Assembly (NCBI GenBank): GCA_902614085.1
Contig: CACMJS010000001.1
Coordinates: forward strand, 425,127-489,126
From: an uncultured Alphaproteobacteria bacterium
GTDB taxonomy: Bacteria; Pseudomonadota; Alphaproteobacteria; HIMB59; GCA-002718135
Direction: 5' to 3'
DNA length: 64,000 bases
Shown: in pieces, positions 62,184 to 64,000 of the stretch
Layout of the letters: every line of letters begins with the position of its first letter
How positions within the stretch are numbered: the stretch's first letter is position 1
The notes under the pieces: generated by a model
What the model saw: only the letters and a program-made list of their open reading frames with translations
What the model was told of the DNA's origin: nothing
Databases searched by the model: none
Program-made: the position numbers and the translations under genes

Positions 62184-63374
62184 ATGGATAATATTAAATT
62201 AGATTTTCAAAAACATATTGATGCAGGAAAATGTAATGGAGCTGAATGGATAATAAATCATAAAAATAATATTTATCATGAAGTAATTGGTTACAAAGAT
62301 TTGGAATTAAAAAATAAGCTCAATAAAAATTCATATTATAGAATTTGGTCAATGACAAAGCCAATTATTGGTCTTGCAGCAATGCAATTAATTGAAAACA
62401 ATTTCTTATCTCTTGATGATACTATAGATAAACATTTATCTAATTTTAAAAATTTAAAAAAACTTAGTAGTATTGAGAGTAACTTAAAAAATACAACTTC
62501 TCTAGATAACAAACCTACTGTTAGACAACTTTTACAACATACAGCAGGCTTTACATATAACAGTTGCGATAATTTTTTAGCTCAAGAATATGAGGATAGA
62601 AGTTTATTTCATTCTGCATCTTCAAGTTTGGAGGAAGAGATTAGTAAAATTTCTGAATTACCTCTTTTATATGAACCTGGTTCAAAATGGCATTATTCTA
62701 TATCTATTGATGTTTTAGCTAGAATTATAGAAGTTGTAACAAAAGATAAAATTTTTGATGTTTTAAACGAAAATATTTTTTTACCTTTAGAAATGAATAA
62801 TACAAATTTTTATATTGATGAAAATAATAATAGTCAGTTAGTTGAAACATTTGAATATAATAGTGATAAATTAAAACTAACAAATTTAAATTACGATAAA
62901 AGAAAGTTAATATTATACGGGTACCCAACAAATAATAAAATTTATTCCAGAGGAGGCCATGGTTTGTTTTCTACAGCTGAAGATTATGAAAAATTTGCTA
63001 CAATGCTTATCGATGGTAAAAATAAAAATGGAAAAGAGCTTATTAATTCTCAAAGTTTAGAATTAATGCGAAATAATTCTTTAAATAAAGAGTTATTTCC
63101 AATTGAAATCACATCAATTAATACAAATAAAGATGCAGATTATGAAAATGATCTAGATGGATATGGTTGGGGCTTAGGATTTAGAGTGTTAATGAATAAT
63201 ACCTCTCAAAATAAGTTTGGTCCAGTTGGAGAATTTGGATGGTCAGGCTATGCAGCTACTTATTTTTTGGTAGATCCAAAAAATAATTTGTCAGCTGTTT
63301 TAATGATGCAAATTTTAGATGCTGATAAGAATATTAAAAAAGATTTTTACAATAATATCTTTAAAAATCTTTAA
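62184..63374 (+). CDS. Serine hydrolase of the beta-lactamase/EstB family
   Basis: A 396-residue class C beta-lactamase-like protein with no signal peptide, so probably a cytoplasmic esterase. The nucleophile motif is SMTK at 56-59 and the second motif is Y171-S-I in HYSISIDVL, the YSxxxD form seen in EstB-type esterases. A G-W-S-G near residue 352 replaces the third KTG motif. The natural substrate is unknown. It sits 7 bases after the LDH2 gene and its stop overlaps the EamA gene start by one base. Confidence 0.86.
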   Translation: MDNIKLDFQKHIDAGKCNGAEWIINHKNNIYHEVIGYKDLELKNKLNKNSYYRIWSMTKPIIGLAAMQLIENNFLSLDDTIDKHLSNFKNLKKLSSIESNLKNTTSLDNKPTVRQLLQHTAGFTYNSCDNFLAQEYEDRSLFHSASSSLEEEISKISELPLLYEPGSKWHYSISIDVLARIIEVVTKDKIFDVLNENIFLPLEMNNTNFYIDENNNSQLVETFEYNSDKLKLTNLNYDKRKLILYGYPTNNKIYSRGGHGLFSTAEDYEKFATMLIDGKNKNGKELINSQSLELMRNNSLNKELFPIEITSINTNKDADYENDLDGYGWGLGFRVLMNNTSQNKFGPVGEFGWSGYAATYFLVDPKNNLSAVLMMQILDADKNIKKDFYNNIFKNL

Positions 63375-64000
63375 TGAACATGAAATCAAATCCCTATACC
63401 TATGGAATAATTTTAACTCTTTTAACTTATTTATCTTTTGGTATTTTAGATACAATTCAAAAAACAGCAGTTCAATACCACTCTGTTTTTGTATTATTAT
63501 TTGTTAAATTTACATTCTGTTTTATTTTTTCTTTTTTTATTGCAAAAAAAAATAAAGTTAAAAAATTTTATCTTTCAAATAATTACAAGATACAAATAAC
63601 TAGATGTATTTTATCTGTATGTGAATCTTGTTTTTTTGTATTGTCTTTTAGGCACTTAGCTCTAGCAGATGCTCACACTATAGGTTCTTTAGCTCCTGTT
63701 CTAGTTTTAGTTTTTTCTTATTTTATTTTAAAAGAAAAAATAAATTCAGCCACTTGGTTAGCAATTGGTGTAAGTTTTTGTGGAGTTATTCTAATCATGC
63801 GACCTGGACTAACAATATTTAATCCATATCTAATTATCCCATTGTGTGCTGCTTTTTTCTATTCACTATTTCAAATAGCAACAAGATTGAATGCTAAGTA
63901 TGATGATAATGAAACCATGTTATTCTACAATGGTCTCATAGGCGCTATTATTACATTTGTATTATCACTTTTTTTCTGGCAACCCTTACATTCATTTTCT
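63374..64000 (+). CDS. EamA/DMT-family transporter (3' end outside window)
   Basis: The open frame starts at ATG 63374 (sharing one base with the upstream stop; a second ATG is at 63380) and runs off the right edge, so at least 209 residues. About six hydrophobic helices are visible, with FRHLALADAHTIGSLAPVLV and WLAIGVSFCGVILIMRPG typical of the EamA repeat of drug/metabolite transporters. A full-length protein would have ten helices (about 290 aa). It probably exports or imports a small metabolite; the operon with an esterase and LDH2-type enzyme gives no clear substrate. Confidence 0.85.
   Translation, partial: MNMKSNPYTYGIILTLLTYLSFGILDTIQKTAVQYHSVFVLLFVKFTFCFIFSFFIAKKNKVKKFYLSNNYKIQITRCILSVCESCFFVLSFRHLALADAHTIGSLAPVLVLVFSYFILKEKINSATWLAIGVSFCGVILIMRPGLTIFNPYLIIPLCAAFFYSLFQIATRLNAKYDDNETMLFYNGLIGAIITFVLSLFFWQPLHSFS

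Overview
The window looks like a chromosome segment of a streamlined, AT-rich (roughly 30% GC by eye) free-living marine alphaproteobacterium. The cytochrome oxidase operon has an alphaproteobacterial order (coxB-ctaD-ctaB-small gene-ctaG-ctaE-surf1, then thrC and an M16 peptidase). The ileS-lspA-DUF3035 and DUF6494 genes also fit Alphaproteobacteria. Intergenic spaces are tiny, many genes overlap by 1-11 bases, and I see no IS elements, phage, CRISPR, tRNA or rRNA. The density of sugar genes suggests a SAR11-like or AEGEAN-169/HIMB59-type lineage; this placement is inference.

Layout. 1-3.8 kb: end of a CUT1 sugar-uptake operon (permease, Gfo/Idh/MocA dehydrogenase, ThuA-like protein, xylose isomerase). 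3.8-13.5 kb: housekeeping (ribF, ileS, lspA, a DUF3035 lipoprotein, pgi, rsmD, a pseudouridine synthase, tadA, xseA). 13.5-19.8 kb, minus strand: ubiA and a tightly overlapped lipid A/Kdo operon (msbA-like, DUF374, waaA, lpxK, lpxL-like). 19.8-30.3 kb: rsmE, the aa3 oxidase operon, an M32 carboxypeptidase, thrC and an M16 peptidase. 30.3-35.5 kb: a secreted FG-GAP protein, DUF6494, ogt, an amidotransferase and an IolE-like/MocA-like pair. 35.5-39.4 kb: two paralogous ammonium transporters, each behind its own promoter and a tandem pair of glutamine (glnA-type) riboswitch aptamers, with a winged-helix-like gene between them. 39.4-43.3 kb: YqgE, a DsbD-like protein, a peroxiredoxin and an SDR. 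43.3-46.0 kb, minus strand: a CUT2 sugar ABC transporter. 46.2-51.7 kb: two desaturase-like membrane di-iron enzymes, an FAD reductase, a Rieske ferredoxin, a divergent PanB-like protein and a sterol-desaturase-family protein. 51.8-59 kb: lactonases, sugar-acid dehydratases, a PdxA-family dehydrogenase, an L-rhamnose mutarotase and another MocA-like dehydrogenase. 59-64 kb: a PhyH-family oxygenase, a FAD-linked 2-hydroxyacid dehydrogenase, an LDH2-family dehydrogenase, a serine hydrolase and a truncated EamA exporter.

How it may work together. Ammonium uptake seems to be set by direct glutamine sensing in RNA; no PII gene lies nearby. The 42.5-59 kb block reads as a catabolic island for a 6-deoxy or otherwise modified sugar: CUT2 uptake, mutarotation, sugar dehydrogenase, lactonase, dehydratase. 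Beside it sits a three-component oxygenase that resembles MocD/MocE/MocF of rhizopine O-demethylation. My main hypothesis is oxidative O-demethylation of methylated sugars or polyols, with the altered PanB-like protein acting on a product or on the released C1 unit. This is inferred from gene families and context, not demonstrated.
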